Origin: Gymnogyps californianus
Lineage: Eukaryota; Chordata; Aves; Accipitriformes; Cathartidae
Assembly: GCF_018139145.2 (NCBI RefSeq)
Contig: NC_059474.1
Location: forward strand, 41,868,344 to 41,932,343
Reading direction: 5' to 3'
DNA: 64,000 nucleotides
A program made the translations under genes and the position numbers. How positions within the stretch are numbered: the stretch's first letter is position 1; the number at the start of each line of letters is the position of its first letter. Positions 38,001-51,470 of the stretch are shown one piece after another. The notes under the pieces are model-generated. The model was not told where the DNA came from. It did no database searches and saw nothing but the letters and a program-made list of their open reading frames with translations.

Positions 38001-41000
38001 TTTTGGAAAAAAGAAAAGAAAAAAGCTGTCTATTGTGATTAATAGTTACTGATTGCCTTTGGGTTTTAAACTTTTATCACTAGAGATTGCTCAAAAGTAC
38101 TCCTAAAAGACCCAGCCAGTTTAGAGAGAGATTTGAGAAAGTGATCTGTTTGAAATGTGTACGGATGTGTTGAATTAGATGAGAAATACCAGGGGAAACA
38201 AGTTTTTAATATTTCATGAAACTTTCAAAGGAAGTGTCCAGCGCTAAAGTTGTAAGGAGATGAAAATCAGAGTCTTGACAGCCCTGCTTACCACTACAGT
38301 CTACTGAGAAAGCAAGCTCTCCAGAGGCTGAGACCCAGAACAAGAAGCAAGCATCTCTCAACTTACTGGAACACACTGAAGTGTGTTTTCCTCCAAAAAA
38401 ATAATTTGTAAAGATGAATTCTTCTGGCATCGATACCTACTTTCCCCAAGTGGGTCCAATACAGAAGGTGTTCAATTTGCAAAACAAGAAGTACTTTTTC
38501 TCATTTTCAATGCTATAAAGTCCAGAACTGAAATCAAACTACATTTGTTCTTTTTCTACCACTGCTAGAAAATGTTTTACTTTTGTAAATTAACTAACAG
38601 TTTTATTAGTTGAGTCAAGTACAGCTCTACACAAAAGAAAGTTTATAAGCTATGATTTTCTGTAAAATGCATTTCAATTATGCGGAAACTGAGAGATAAC
38701 AAAAGAATCATATTAGACAAATTAGGATAAGAATTATGTTTAATTGATAATTCGACTCTCAGGTATATCTGATACTAAAATGAGTGCGTGAAGTTGCTAG
38801 ATGGATAAAAGCCAATTTAAAATTGAGCATAGGCAAAGCTTACATCTTTTGTATTCAGCTGCTGTGTGAAGTTAGTGTAAGCTAGCTCTCACAGATGGAA
38901 GGGCATGCAGCAGAAACAGCTACTAAGATGACATGCTAAACCAGGTATTATTTTGTCTCTCATCCCCAGGAATTGTAATGGCATAGTAAAAGTGCCGTCA
39001 TAAGTAGAAACAAAGGTATTAAAAATGAATGTTCTATATCTTTTTTCTTTGTACTTTTATTTTGGTGCGTGCATTTCCATTCCCACATGTAGCTGAATAC
39101 AGTCCAACAGTCCTTATTGCACAAGACGTAACTATATTATACCAAAGAGTGGAAGGATTCATTCCAGCAGCTTAGGATAGCTGTACCTTTGTGCCTGGAG
39201 GGATCAAGCATGTCTTATTACTGACTATTTTTACAGACTTCTCATTTTATGGACTTACTATGCTGAGCCCGTAGAGCTTTCATCTTGCCATGAAGATGCT
39301 CCGAAGAAAGGTGGCATATTCGGCTGCAACCTCTGAGGCTGACCAACAAATAAGGAAAGGAAATGTCTTAGGTACAATCCTCCCCGAGAGGGAACAGTAA
39401 GTCCCTGTATGCAGGTGGCAGAAACAAGCAGCTCCCTTCCTCCTGGCCTGACTTAAGCTGGTGCTCTGCACAGAAATTGATAGTGATCGACTTAGGGGGA
39501 CCATTTGCATTGTTTCTATATTCTTTTATAGCATCCGTAGAAGCAGAAATGCTTCTAAGCTGCTTTATTGCTTTGTAGCAGCATCACTCGAGATTGCGGG
39601 CTCAAAAGTTGTGTTATGGAGACAGTGTATACCTGAACCACATACTTCTGTGCTCTCAGGGATTTAGATTCAGCTCACCTGCATGTTCTGGGAGGGTATT
39701 AGAAGTTACCAAGAGATTCTATTCCTACATAAATCAAGTTTTGATTGTTTGATTTTGAAGTCTTCCGTTTTCTTGGTTGAAAAAACCCCCACAACCCAAC
39801 AACAACACAACATGTGCACACCCCAAATTCCCTCCTCACATTATTTTTTTTCCTTATAGCGAGGGCTATCATAGTTGACTTTGCAATGACCTTGTTGGTC
39901 CTCTCATTTTTCCTGAATCATCTTAGACATCCTGGCCAGTTCCTAACGGTTTCTGTAGCTCAAGCGTCAATCAATATTGGACACTCAGAACTAAGAGCTG
40001 AAGAACAGACAGAAAAAAAAATTGGAGACTGACCTGTGCCCTTAGGCTATATTTGTAATGGGAGTATGAATTTAAAAAGAAAAATAATATTTTTTTTGAG
40101 GTGACACCTCAAAAAGATAAGCCTTCTCTCTTTTTTCACCAGTTTTTAGTACCCTGCTCCAACACTTACCATAATTTATTTCCCTTGCTACTTTGACTAT
40201 CTCTATGCACTCTGAATCCTTTTTCATTTCTATCGCTGTGACCAACCAAACCTTTTCCTTGCCTTTTAAACTCCCACAGTAAACTTGGAGGCACAAAGTT
40301 TAGCATTAGCCACTTTTAAGCTTCAAGGTCAATAATCTTCTTGATACTGTTTTCACAAAGAAGCAGTGGCACAGTGCACCAACTATGACCAGACAAAGAA
40401 TGATTAGGCACCACTAACTCACACTAGATACAATATTCATGAATGAAAATGGAAGCTGGAAAGAAAAAACAGGGAATGGAGGAGAGATGATGAATGACCT
40501 TTTCAAACATCATCAGAAAGAGACTACCAGCCCTAGACAGCAATGATGCACTTGAACAACTCGAGACAATTCAGATAAGGATACAGGTTTTGGAACAGTC
40601 GAAGCCAAGGGACTGTTTTAATCTCATTAAAGTGCAACTTGAGCTCTGCTATATTAGCCAGGTTCAATTTAGCCTGATACTTAGTCCAGGTAGCTACTTT
40701 TCTTTCCCTTTACTACATGGTTAGTTTCTCATGCAAAAAAGCAGGATAATTTACATACTTTCAATATAGTTTGATATGTAATCTGGCACAACTACACCCT
40801 GATATTTGCTGTGGCTGTAGCATTCCACTGCATGTCAATAATTATTTAATTAATAATATAGCACTTTCTGTTCTCTTGGAGGGTAAGCTGCATTTGTTTT
40901 TCTGAAGCTCTGAATATCAGATCGATCAACGTTATTACAACTTATAGCTTCCACATACATTCTGATTCTTTTCTCCCAGGAATGTCACTCTACTGCTACC

Positions 41001-41063
41001 TTTTTCCCTTCAATTTCGATTTCATTTAGGAGATTTTGGTGTCATGATCAAACCTGCAAATAC

Positions 41064-41085
41064 TTCAGCTGCATATTCAGCTGAA
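41064..41085. repeat. Inverted pair of CAGCTG boxes
   Basis: TTCAGCTG (41064-41071) and CAGCTGAA (41078-41085) are exact complements separated by six bases. CAGCTG is an E-box recognised by bHLH factors, and paired E-boxes occur in neural and muscle enhancers. Function is inference. Confidence 0.7.
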
Positions 41086-42309
41086 TGGTTATGCTGAAGT
41101 TGGTAGGAATACTTGCCTCATGAAGATTACTACAACAATTAAAAAGTCAAGGGACTGAGCTTCCAGATTTACCCAAAATATCTGGCAGGAAGTTATAAAC
41201 TAAAACAAGCATAGCACTAATGACAATGCTGGTGGGTTTTTTGGGTTTTTTTGTTTGTTTGGTTTTTTTTAATAAAAGGTACAGTCTCGTTTGTTTTCTT
41301 CTGCATAGGTCTCTCTCTCTCTAGTGTTCTCCAGCTAATGTATTCTTCATCTCTAAAGTGCCCACTCAGTGAATTTCCACTTGCATCTGTATTGCAATGA
41401 ACCAGTAGAAAAGGATTTCTGTTATAATTAAGCAAAAGACATAAATTTCTTCTCAGATCAAAGTATCTCCATTCAGATATTTTTATTTCCTTTTCAAATG
41501 TGTTTTGTTTTCAAGTAGACTGAAATAGAGGACAATGATTAGGAATTTGAAGGGATATCATGAGTTGAAAGAGGGTTTTGAATAGTACTGGATATGCTAT
41601 TTTGCAATCTGTTTCTAGTTGTAAAAAGCACAGTGAGTAAACCCAGAGCCAGACACAATGATAGGTGAGATAAAATCTGATTACTGTTTAAGTACTATAA
41701 TGCTGAACCTGTGTTGTAAAATGAATGATGCACATATTAAAGATCATTTCCACCACTTTGTTAAAAGGAAATTTAGTATGCTAGTTCTTGGAGTAATTGA
41801 ATAAGGCTTATAGCATTTTGCTAAGGCTTTCAAATAGATGTGTGCCAAAATTAGGAAAAGCAAGATTCCGAAATGATAAAGGCAAAAAAAAAAAGAAAAA
41901 AAAAAATCAGAATTCATGTAACTAATATATTATGTTCGACTTTGTATGTAAAAGCAAAACTGCTTCATTTTAAATCCTGTGCTGTTTTTTCATTTTCAGT
42001 TCAACTCCTAAAAGGCTTATTTCCTTCTGATACTGCTCCAGTTGCTCTCTGTGGGAAACTATAGAGTTTATATATTATTCATCCAACTAAAAACCCTGAG
42101 GCAGGACCCCTATGGAGCCTCTTCAGTAATTGGTCTCCAGACGCTGGTGATATGCAGTGCTCTAAAAGTCCTTAAACATCATGAGAACACAATTCCATCT
42201 GCTTTTCAAGCTGCGTATGTTTAAAGGAACAACACCGACTGCTCACCCACATTTTCACCCAGCTCCCACAGTACCTAATTATTCAGGAACTCATATGCAT
42301 TGAACTACA

Positions 42310-42620
42310 ATTTATGTGGCTAACACAACAGCATAAAAATTTGCAAATGAAATAGCCACTGTATTATTTGATAAATATGTGACATAGCTGAGCAATCTAT
42401 CCACCAAAGCAGTGTACATTGGCAGCAAAATTATCGATCGCTTTAATGTTTCCAGAATACATATAAGCAGGAGGCTGAGAGTGAAAAGTTGAGCAGGAAT
42501 CATTCTGTATTAACATATCCTGACAAGATGCAGGTATGCGCAGTGAAAGGTCATTTGGCATTTGCATTTGTACCCTGGAACAGTAATACAATAACAACGT
42601 TTAAATCTTATTTCAGTATG
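42310..42620. promoter_or_regulatory. Possible conserved non-coding element
   Basis: A dense, non-repetitive stretch with retained CG words in 'attatcgatcgctttaatg', a 'tttgcaaatga' site and 'ggtcatttggcatttgcatttg'. CG retention in a CG-poor region together with POU-like words suggests constraint. This is judged by eye, and only an alignment could confirm it. Confidence 0.2.
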
Positions 42621-45600
42621 ACTCCAACATGGGCATTTATGCAATTCACTGAAACAGGGCCTTGAAGCAGCACTAAAATTATTTCATTCTACACTTGAAT
42701 GGTCAATCTCTGTATTTCCTTGAACCTCCCCAAGCTGTGAATAATAAGCATTTTAATACTTCTTTTTCCAAGAACACCATAATCCAAAATATATTAGTTT
42801 TCAGGACATGTCACTTGTGAGCATCATTTAAACGCTAATCATGGAAGTTATTAATGATAAATTAACTTAGATCTGCAAGGGATGCTGACAAATCAATCAG
42901 TCATTCATCTAACAGCGCCTTCTCCTTTCTGTCTCCTGTTGACCTATCTCCAGGGTTCCCTGCTACAGCCTGTACAGTATCACCGTTCTTTTTTCTAAGT
43001 CTCCCCCAATACCTTCTGTTTCCCGCAACTGCCATATTGTAGGGAGACTTGAAAGGCAGCAGTTCAAGGCTGACAAACTAATTAAGTTCCTTTAGCCTAG
43101 AGTTGCTGTTTGCCATTGAGGTCAGTGAGAAGCAACTGATACAATTTGTACCCTAGTGCCGTAAGGGAGGCACATCTAGGTGGTGAAAGATGAACTACAT
43201 GACATGAAATCAAATGCTACGCATGCTAGAAGCAGCAAGGACTAGCTTGGTGCTAGTTCAACCATCAACCATGGCTGACACAGAGGCCTGCTTCCTCAAG
43301 AAGGGTGAAAATAAAAGCTAAAGTGGGTATGTAATGCTACACATTAACAAGATGAGTATGCTAGGTAATAAAAAGGAGTAAGATAGATAAAACACAACCT
43401 ACTTGGGTTGAAACTAAATTTTGTCACGAAATGATGAAAGAGGTTCTGACCAGCGTAACATCAGAAGTCAGGTACAGGTCTTCAGGATGAGACAAGAGGT
43501 TGTCTTCCCAGGGGGAGACAACAGCACCAACTGCTGCTTACTGATTGCAAGAGCCAACAGATTTCTCACCACTATCTTTGAGCCAGTAAAAAGCAAAGAA
43601 ATTTTGGATGTAAAGTTTTGGCCAGCTATAAGAAAAGCTGTCAAGACAGTATGCTCAGAATAATAACATATGACTAAAAAATGCAATAAAAATTAAGGCA
43701 GTAGCTCAAAGAACATATATTATAATGTCACTGTCACTGCCTACAGTAAAGCAACCTTGAAACAAACTCATGTGGCAATGGTCTTGTGGTGCTTATTTAT
43801 GCAAATTATTACACCTATAATGAAGATGTTCTCTGAATCTCAGTAGCCAAGGGCAAATGTACACGAATAAATCAGTAGAGTGTTCTAGACTGGAGAACCA
43901 GCCTAACCTAATTTGAAGTTAATATTAGGACACTCTGCTCCAAAGCAAAAATTCATTTACACAGCCTTTACCCTTGGTCATAGATGTACTTCTACTAATT
44001 TTAGAATTATTACAGCATGTATCATTTACCTGATAATTGTTAAATAATGCATGGGGAGTTGCAAAGCCCAACAGAGCTCCACCCTTGTATAAAGCTTTTC
44101 CTCATCACTGATATGTAAACGATAATAACTCAGCTGCTGTAAACTGGTACCACTTCAGTGAAGTGAATGGAACTGTGCTGATATAAAAAGCTGGTATGCT
44201 TTTTAAGTTATTACAGCAGCAAGTATTCTATGTAGGGATGGGAAAATGGGAACACTAATAAATTCCTGCAGTGTTCAGAAGACCATGAAAATGTGGTGCG
44301 TTTATGGATGAAATATTCTCAAGAACTGTACCACAGTAAAATTACAAATGATGGCAAATTTCTATGAAAATAGAAACATCATAGTGACCACTAATGGGGA
44401 AAGGCATTTATGACCCTTGTCAGTAGCATAACATTGCCTTAATTTACAATAATAATTAAGTTTTTATAACATCCTTTGGAAAGTCTAAGGTAAGGTTAGC
44501 TTCATAGGTTATTGAGTTCCATTTACCTGTATTGAATTTCACTTTTTTAATGAAGTCTGGCTGTGTTTACTGCACAACAAGCTACTAAGAATAAGAACCA
44601 CCTTCAATCCAGCCCCTCTCACTTACTGTAGCCATCAGTCTGCTTTTCATTGGACAGAACCTCAGCCTCACAGTGCTCATCAAAAAAGGCAGAGGTTTCT
44701 CTTAGAAGAGATATTACATCTGACAGAGGAAATATGGGTAGAATAAAGAAGCTTACCTGAATACAGAAACACTACAACAGATGAAAAAGGAACCTCGTGG
44801 TGTTGTTTTAGAAATAGAAAAATAAATTCATGACAAATGCACACTTGCAGCATTAGGAAACCAAAGAATACATGTTTATACCGGCAATGTATTCCAAAGC
44901 AACATGTGTTGTGTACGCATTTACACCTCCTCCCTGCCCAAACGTACATACTGAAATAATGTTGTGATAATAGAGGAAACTAATATAAGCGATTCTTGCA
45001 GTCCTAGCATGCATTATGAAGTTTTAAAATGCTTTAAAGTAATCCCACCAGCAGGTACTTGGAACTTCTGTATAAACCAAACCTTTATATATAATAATTG
45101 GAGAAAAATTTTTTTTGAGCATGAACATATTTATATACAGTTTTAAATATCACACATACCTAACAAGAAACTGTAGAAATGCAAGGCTTGCAGTCATTAG
45201 TATATGCCTGCCTATGACAGCATTTATGACTAGCAGAGCCTTGAAAAATTCAAGATAATTAGAAATCAGTATAACAACTTGTTTCCTTATTTTGTCCTTA
45301 AATACCTAGTACGATACAGCTTTACAGCTGTTACATTACACTAATTTCACTGCCTTACAAAGCTCACAGTTTCTCCTAAAGGTATTTGCACTACAGAGAG
45401 GTGTACTTTCCATGAAATGCAAGTGAGAACATGGAACCGCCTTGCTTTTTCCTGTTCCTCCCCCTAGCCTCCATGCCTGTCCTAGCAGAATACCTTACAT
45501 ATGATAGAGAAGAGGAAACCCACCTTGCGAAGGGTTAAAGAACAGAATCCCCATTCCTTGAACACCAGAAAATCTAATTTCTTCTCACAGGTTATCTCAG

Positions 45601-46445
45601 ATCAACATAGATGTATACCACTCCTCACCCTTAACACCACTGATCTGGAAGGAACCTTTTAAGCCACAGTCCTTGCTGTCACAGGCAGTCTTAAAGTAAG
45701 TTCTGGTAACACAGCCTCTATACAGCAACTAAAATCTTCAACCATATTATAACAGATACCTTTTTTCTTCTACTTTGTAAAAAAAAGTAAGAATTTTCTC
45801 TCTTTTTGAATTTCTCTTCCAAGAGAACACACAATCTTCTGAATCTTCTCTTCAGAAGTCTCCACTTCAGATCTGGAGAGAGCAAATGCATTGCTTTTCT
45901 AGCTAAGCTGGGTATTTTTTTTGTCAATTCACATTTGGAGGCAACATTCAGCAAAATACAATCCTATATAGATTTATTACCTTAATCATCTTCAAAATGT
46001 GTATAGTCACAAGGGATGACAACAAGGTGATGAGAATTCAGTGCCTCCTACTATAAACAGTATTCACCCTTTGACATCTCTGTTCTCACATCTACATATT
46101 AACTCTCTTTTCTTAGTAACAGAAATTAAATTCATTTAAAGATGCTTAAACTCCATATAAGAAAAATGAAAATGATACAATTTTTCTGCATAGGTATGCA
46201 GAAAGACATGCGGCCCTTATACACACAAAGCATATACGTGTGTATCTGCGTCTGTGTGCATTTAACATTTGTAAGAAGTCTCCTTTACACAATTTTTATC
46301 CCTCTGGAAATCATGATTCAGAGTTTTTACAGAGAATTAGGTAAAGAATCGTCCCCACCAGTATGATGAAAAAACTGACTACATATAAATTGTAAATACT
46401 GTAAACAAATAATTGAGACAACTGGCATAATGCTCAGACACACCA

Positions 46446-46495
46446 TATTTGAAGCAATTACAAATTAATATTTGAAGCACCTGCTATTTGAAGCA
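46446..46495. repeat. Three copies of TATTTGAAGCA
   Basis: Exact 11-base words start at 46446, 46469 and 46485. The uneven spacing (23 and 16 bases) suggests decayed local duplication. Confidence 0.7.
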
Positions 46496-48693
46496 TTTTA
46501 ATAGCATTCCATTAAGTATCTGATGAGGTATATAAGGCAAAAAAAGTATATATTTTTGGCCTGCTAACTATTTGTCTTTTGTACTTAAAGGTATGCAACA
46601 CAGCAGTATTAGTCATTGAAATTTTAAGATTCGGAATATTCTTTGATACATTGGATCTCTCTTATACGTAATTCCCCTACATCTTCATAACTGGATTTTA
46701 TGGTCCAAAAAGCATCCACAAAGTTATTGAGTTTGTGTTCATGAGGTTATATCAGCAGGTTATATAGCTCTGAACCTGTTTGACACATCACACCTCACAC
46801 TCAGGATAGGATTTTAAGTTTAAAGTACAAAGTTACTATTTGAATGTTTCTCATAAATGGGGTGGCATTCTGTGATTGTTGTACTGCAAGTCTTAAAAAT
46901 ATTTACTATTTGCACTTATTATTACTCTATGCCATCGGTCCACTGGGAAAATGACATTTCGCTATGAGATGACTTCCACATGGAGCATCTAGGGAAATGC
47001 ATTTATAACGCTTGGAAAATTAAACAGCAGTTCAGAGAGTTATGGCTCACAGCTGAGAGTTTGGAAGAGATTATATAAACTTTCTTAGAGTAAATCACTG
47101 TAGTAGAATAATCAAATTTATGACTAAGAGAAATGCATAAGCAAAATAATCCTGGGAGAACTGGGAACATGAAACAATTATAGTAAAAGGCAACTTTATG
47201 GATGTCTGTTTTACAGTAGTTGTGTCCCAAACCCCTGTGAACGAGGCCTATTTCTGAACATATTTGTCGAGGGAAAGCGGAAACAAAGCATACAACATCA
47301 AAGTACATTGAATAAATACATAGCATACTGTATTTTTATACATAGTTGATTAAATAACATAATAATCTGGGATAGATTTTCACACAGACTTAGCGTGAAT
47401 TTGGAAGGCAAGACTAGAGCATTTCTTTCCAGAATTAAAAATATATCTGGAAATCAACACCACAGTAAAACAAAAACAATTGCATCAACCTGCTAAGTAA
47501 CATGGGCTAACATCTGTAAATCTTCACATCCTCCCTAAGTTACTTTAAAGGATAAAAATTGACCATCAGTTGTTACATTATTTTGAATTCAGAATCAAGA
47601 ATATTGTTCTATAATTCATGGTTGGTTTGCCTGATGTAAAAGACCCTGCATTAAATCACTGTAATAGCATATAGGTTATACTAAATAAGTTTATATAGTC
47701 TAATGATATTATTGATTATGGAAGGTAAGTATAGTTATACAATATTGATGTCTTTCTCTCTTTCCATTGGGGAAAATATTTGTGAAAGATGCCAGTGGAA
47801 TCACAATGGAAGTTAATGGTCCTCCTAAACAGAGAGGCAAAGAAAAATAGTAGCAAGACTGCACTGATGAAATGCCTTCTCTACTTTCTGTAGGAATTAC
47901 TTTTAGAACTAAGGAGTTCATTCCTTGAACTTACTGAGTTGATATTAATGTCTTGAAGGAAGTGTGACTTTGGCATCAAAATGCTGCTTTTGTCCCTCTT
48001 TGAGGCCTTCGTGTTTCATTAAAATCAAAAGCAGACTATGCTTTTTTTCCTACTGCACACGGAAAAGAGTCTTCTGCACTATAATATATACTAGAACATA
48101 TACAATTTCACCAGTAACAACTGTACATGAATTTGGGGGGGAAGCAGTAAAAACATTCTAAAGACCTATTAGGACACATTTGGAGTTTGTAAGAGCATGT
48201 TATTCATTGTTAAAGAGTTGAGAAAATAATCTATTTTGTATCTATTATGTGTACAACACCATGTACATCAAAGTTGCCTTTGCAAAGATTCAGTGAAGAT
48301 ATAGACAAAATGCAAGCTAGGAAATTATTACCTTAATATCCATACAATAGCACTTAAAAGTGGTATAGAATCATGTAACGACAAAAATATATTCACCTAC
48401 ATGCTCAACCTCCCTAAACACCAAATGTATTAGTAAATAATGTGTTGTTAGAGTGTAATCCTTTTATCTCAACTCCTCTGAATTCAGAAGATTAAGTCTG
48501 GTGCTACCCAAGCGGACAGATCACCTATACCATAAAAATGGTTCCTGTTAAGGAAATTTGAGTTGCTTCTGTCCCAGAGCAAACGCATGAATTCGGGTAG
48601 AAACAGGTGTTACAAAACTGACTTTATAGTTGGGTGGTTCCAAGCCTCTCATGAGGTGCCTGTCTGTGGTGCTGAAAGGCAGGTTGGATGCCT

Positions 48694-48713
48694 CAGATGG
48701 ACATGGCCATCTG
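48694..48713. repeat. 20-base palindrome with paired CAGATGG/CCATCTG arms
   Basis: All pairs match except one. Each arm contains an E-box (CAGATG). It lies in a patch (about 48555-48880) that is visibly richer in GC than its surroundings, in which overlapping open frames of 87 and 105 codons run on opposite strands. Confidence 0.7.
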
Positions 48714-49729
48714 CCAGGGACCAGATCTGGCTCGCATCCATCCAGGTTTCCCTGAAGGCAAAACTGCTCCAACCCAGGACCACAGGAAAGCATAGTGGTG
48801 CACTGTCCCACTTCTTACATTGCTCAGTAGCAGAGAATCATAAGGAAACAGCTGGGTATAGAGTGATCCCTCCACAGTAATGCTTCCCTAACTAGCAATT
48901 TGGGGAACTATAGACTAAGCAGTTGCATCTGGAACATCATTTTTCTCATTAATCAATAAATCTGGTCTGTATGACTTCACTTGAAGTTTTTGCACACTCA
49001 GTTACACATAGAGCATCCATAGTTTCATGAAAGAATGAGTTCCATGTTGTAGTTATACTTCATAGGATAAAGAACAATTTTTTTTCATTTTATGTTCTCA
49101 GCCTAATAATTTCTTAAATATCTCTCCATTGTTACATCAAGACAATGAGAAATAACATCAACATTTTCCTCACCATCTTCTTTTGCACATACCTGTGTAG
49201 ACCAGGACTAGTTAGGTAATTTCACTACAATGCACTAAATCTTTCACTAAGATGCTTAGTGTCCTATAGATACTTAATCTATGCAACCATGCTTAGCATT
49301 TACTGTCGTTTTTCTTTACCCTACCATTTAGTCTAAGCTCATGCATAATACTGAAATAGGAAACTACTTTCCCCATTTTATTTTTGACAATACAAAATTA
49401 TCCTAGCTAGAGCTTATTGTTTTACTTTAAATAATAGAAAAAGTAAAAAAAAAGTATACACATGCTACAGTGAAGGAAATTCATAGCTAAAAACATATAA
49501 CCTATAACTTCAACTGCTTAACTCACAGTTAAAAAAAAAAAACAAATCAGGGTAATTTTATTTTACAAATCAATGGATAAAACAGTCTTTGTTCATTGAA
49601 GACCAGTTAAAAACATATAAAAAAAATCAGAAAAACATTCATCTTACTACCAGTCTTTGCCTGTAAGATTTTTTTTGTTGTTGGCTTCAAGTTTAAGAAA
49701 AGGTGCAAATAATTTCTTTCCCATCTTAT

Positions 49730-50350
49730 TGCCAAAGCTCAAAACAGTGTCCCATAATCAGATGGGATTCAGCTGATCAGATTTCAGGGCAATGACAATG
49801 AATGACTTTTGGCTCCGGAAATAATTGGTTTTTTTGGAGGTCAATAGCCAAGGAATGAAACAAAATATTTTGAAACCGACATTTTTCAGTTTCTATCCCA
49901 AATAAAGTCCACAATGTAAGAAAGGCTTTCTTCAAGCATACAAGGAAGCGTAATGAAAAAGAAACACGCTTTTCCAGAAATCGGCACTGGAATGAAACCC
50001 ACTAGGAGTAGACCAGAGTTGTTGCCTTATTGACACAGGGAGTGGTGCAGCCTCAGGAGGGAAAGTAATCGCAGGGCACCGAACCTAGAATAACCCATGG
50101 TTTGATGATTAGGAAACCCTCCTAATTAAATAAAAGATGCAGATCACATTACTGTCATACAGAGGAGGAAATCTCTGAAATTTTGGGTGAGCAATCAACT
50201 CCCCAAAATAGCAAATTACAAAAACATCACTTGGAGGAGGACTGAAACAAAGGCATTGCCTATCGTTCAGCTCATTATCTGTACAAACTAATTACTTGAC
50301 AGGAGCCAAACTGTAAGACATTAACTAGAACGAAATGTAGAAGGAGCCAA
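49730..50350. promoter_or_regulatory. Possible conserved non-coding element(s)
   Basis: The stretch has balanced composition, scattered CG words ('ttggctccggaaataattgg', 'aaatcggcactgg', 'aatcgcagggcaccgaacc') and a tight group of sites at about 50260-50305. That group reads 'cctatcgttcagctcattatctgtacaaactaattacttgacagg' in two adjoining parts, combining a homeodomain TAATTA with TGACAG, a TALE/MEIS-type word. This pattern is common in developmental enhancers. No open frame spans it. Conservation has not been shown. Confidence 0.25.
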
Positions 50351-51014
50351 AATCAGAAATTACTTCTGAAATTACTCCCTCAATAGTCTCCACTTACTGT
50401 GCTTTGGTTCACTCCGTGGAACAGGCTCAGAGAAAGCAAACTGGATTGCTTTTGGACAATATTAAATCAGAAGATGCTCTCCTGAAACACATCCAATATC
50501 CTTTTCTTGCTAATGGATGTTCAAGTAATGGGATGAGAGTAAAACTAGTCCAAAGTAACCCCCTCTAATAATAATGATGCAGATTTTGGCTTCTCAGCAC
50601 CTACTGTTTCCTTCTGCAAAGCATCTTCTGCTGCACTGCATTACTTGCTGCAGGCTCAGATCCCTCCGCTATGTGGGGATTCATTCAAATATCACCAGAG
50701 GCAAATGCACAGCACTAGAGACAGCATCAAGAGGAACATCATGGCACAGAGTTTTACAAAATAGGGTTGCTGAGAAAACCACAGACTTTAAGCAAGGGTG
50801 AAAGTTGCTAGAAAGGAACATTAAATGCTTTCCTAAAAAACTAACCTGATGTGGCGGAAAGACACTGTGACATAAGGGACATAATGTGACTGCTTCAAGG
50901 AGATCTTCCTGACTCAAGGAGACTTGAATCAAAAAAGAATATTCATAAGAACAGTAAATTATGTATAGCTACTCAACAAGATTAATCTTAAGGACAGAAG
51001 GCCCAGCCCAGCCC

Positions 51015-51470
51015 ACAGCACTTGATGAAACTCACCCTAGAGTAACTAAGTAAGCATCTGAAACAATCTCTACACCATCATTGTGAACTTATGGAGGACG
51101 AGTATCCCAGAGGACTGGAAAAGGGCAAACATGGTACCTATTTTTATAAAATGAAAGAACAATTGAGGACCTGAGAATTTATAGACTAGTCCAAAAAGAT
51201 TCAATCCCCAGAAAAATACTAGAGCAAAAGAAAAACAAAAAGTCAAACCAAAAACAATAGAAAAAAACCCATGAGCACATATAAAAGAACAAGATGAGAA
51301 ACCATCACCACAAGTTTGCCAATAGAAAAGCATCGCAAACAATTCAGTTTTCTTCTCAAACAGGTTAACTGCCAACTGGATGAGACACTGTAGAAATGCA
51401 GTGCATCTTGGCTTTTAGCAAGGTTATTTGACGTGATGCCCTAGGACTTTCTTGTAATGAGCATTGCCTG
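51015..51470 (+). mobile_element. Decayed CR1 LINE ORF2 (reverse transcriptase) fragment
   Basis: Successive pieces match the coding strand of CR1 ORF2. They are 'cagcacttgatgaaactcaccctagagt', 'gaacttatggag...cccagaggactggaaaagggcaaac', 'acctatttttataaaatgaaagaac...gaggacctgagaatttatagactagt', 'tcaatccccagaaaaatactagagcaa', and 'cttggcttttagcaaggttatttgac'. The second to fourth correspond to the RT segment with the DWKxANVxPIFKKG and NYRPVSL signatures. The last corresponds to the LDFSKAFD block that holds the first catalytic Asp of the RT. Stops and frameshifts break every frame, so it is a dead relic. The minus-strand 101-codon frame at 51070-51375 is a shadow. Both ends are indistinct. 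Confidence 0.8.

Larger units (their letters stand above)
34993..51014. other. 16 kb AT-rich unique sequence, no gene seen
   Basis: It contains an A17 run (35004-35020), a possible splice acceptor plus short open frame at 39860-40032, paired CAGCTG boxes at 41064-41085, two possible conserved elements (42310-42620 and 49730-50350), a short TATTTGAAGCA repeat (46446-46495) and a GC-richer patch at 48555-48880. No open frame is recognisable as a protein. Confidence 0.55.

Noticed and set aside
40500..40740. Possible CR1 3' sequence ('ctcgagacaattcagataagg...ggttttggaacag')
   Set aside because: Word-level similarity is confined to about 40 bases and the following sequence does not continue the CR1 pattern.
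45642..45690. Possible antisense CR1 tail ('gatctggaaggaacctttta')
   Set aside because: The next expected block ('tagtccaaccccct') is missing, so the match is too short.
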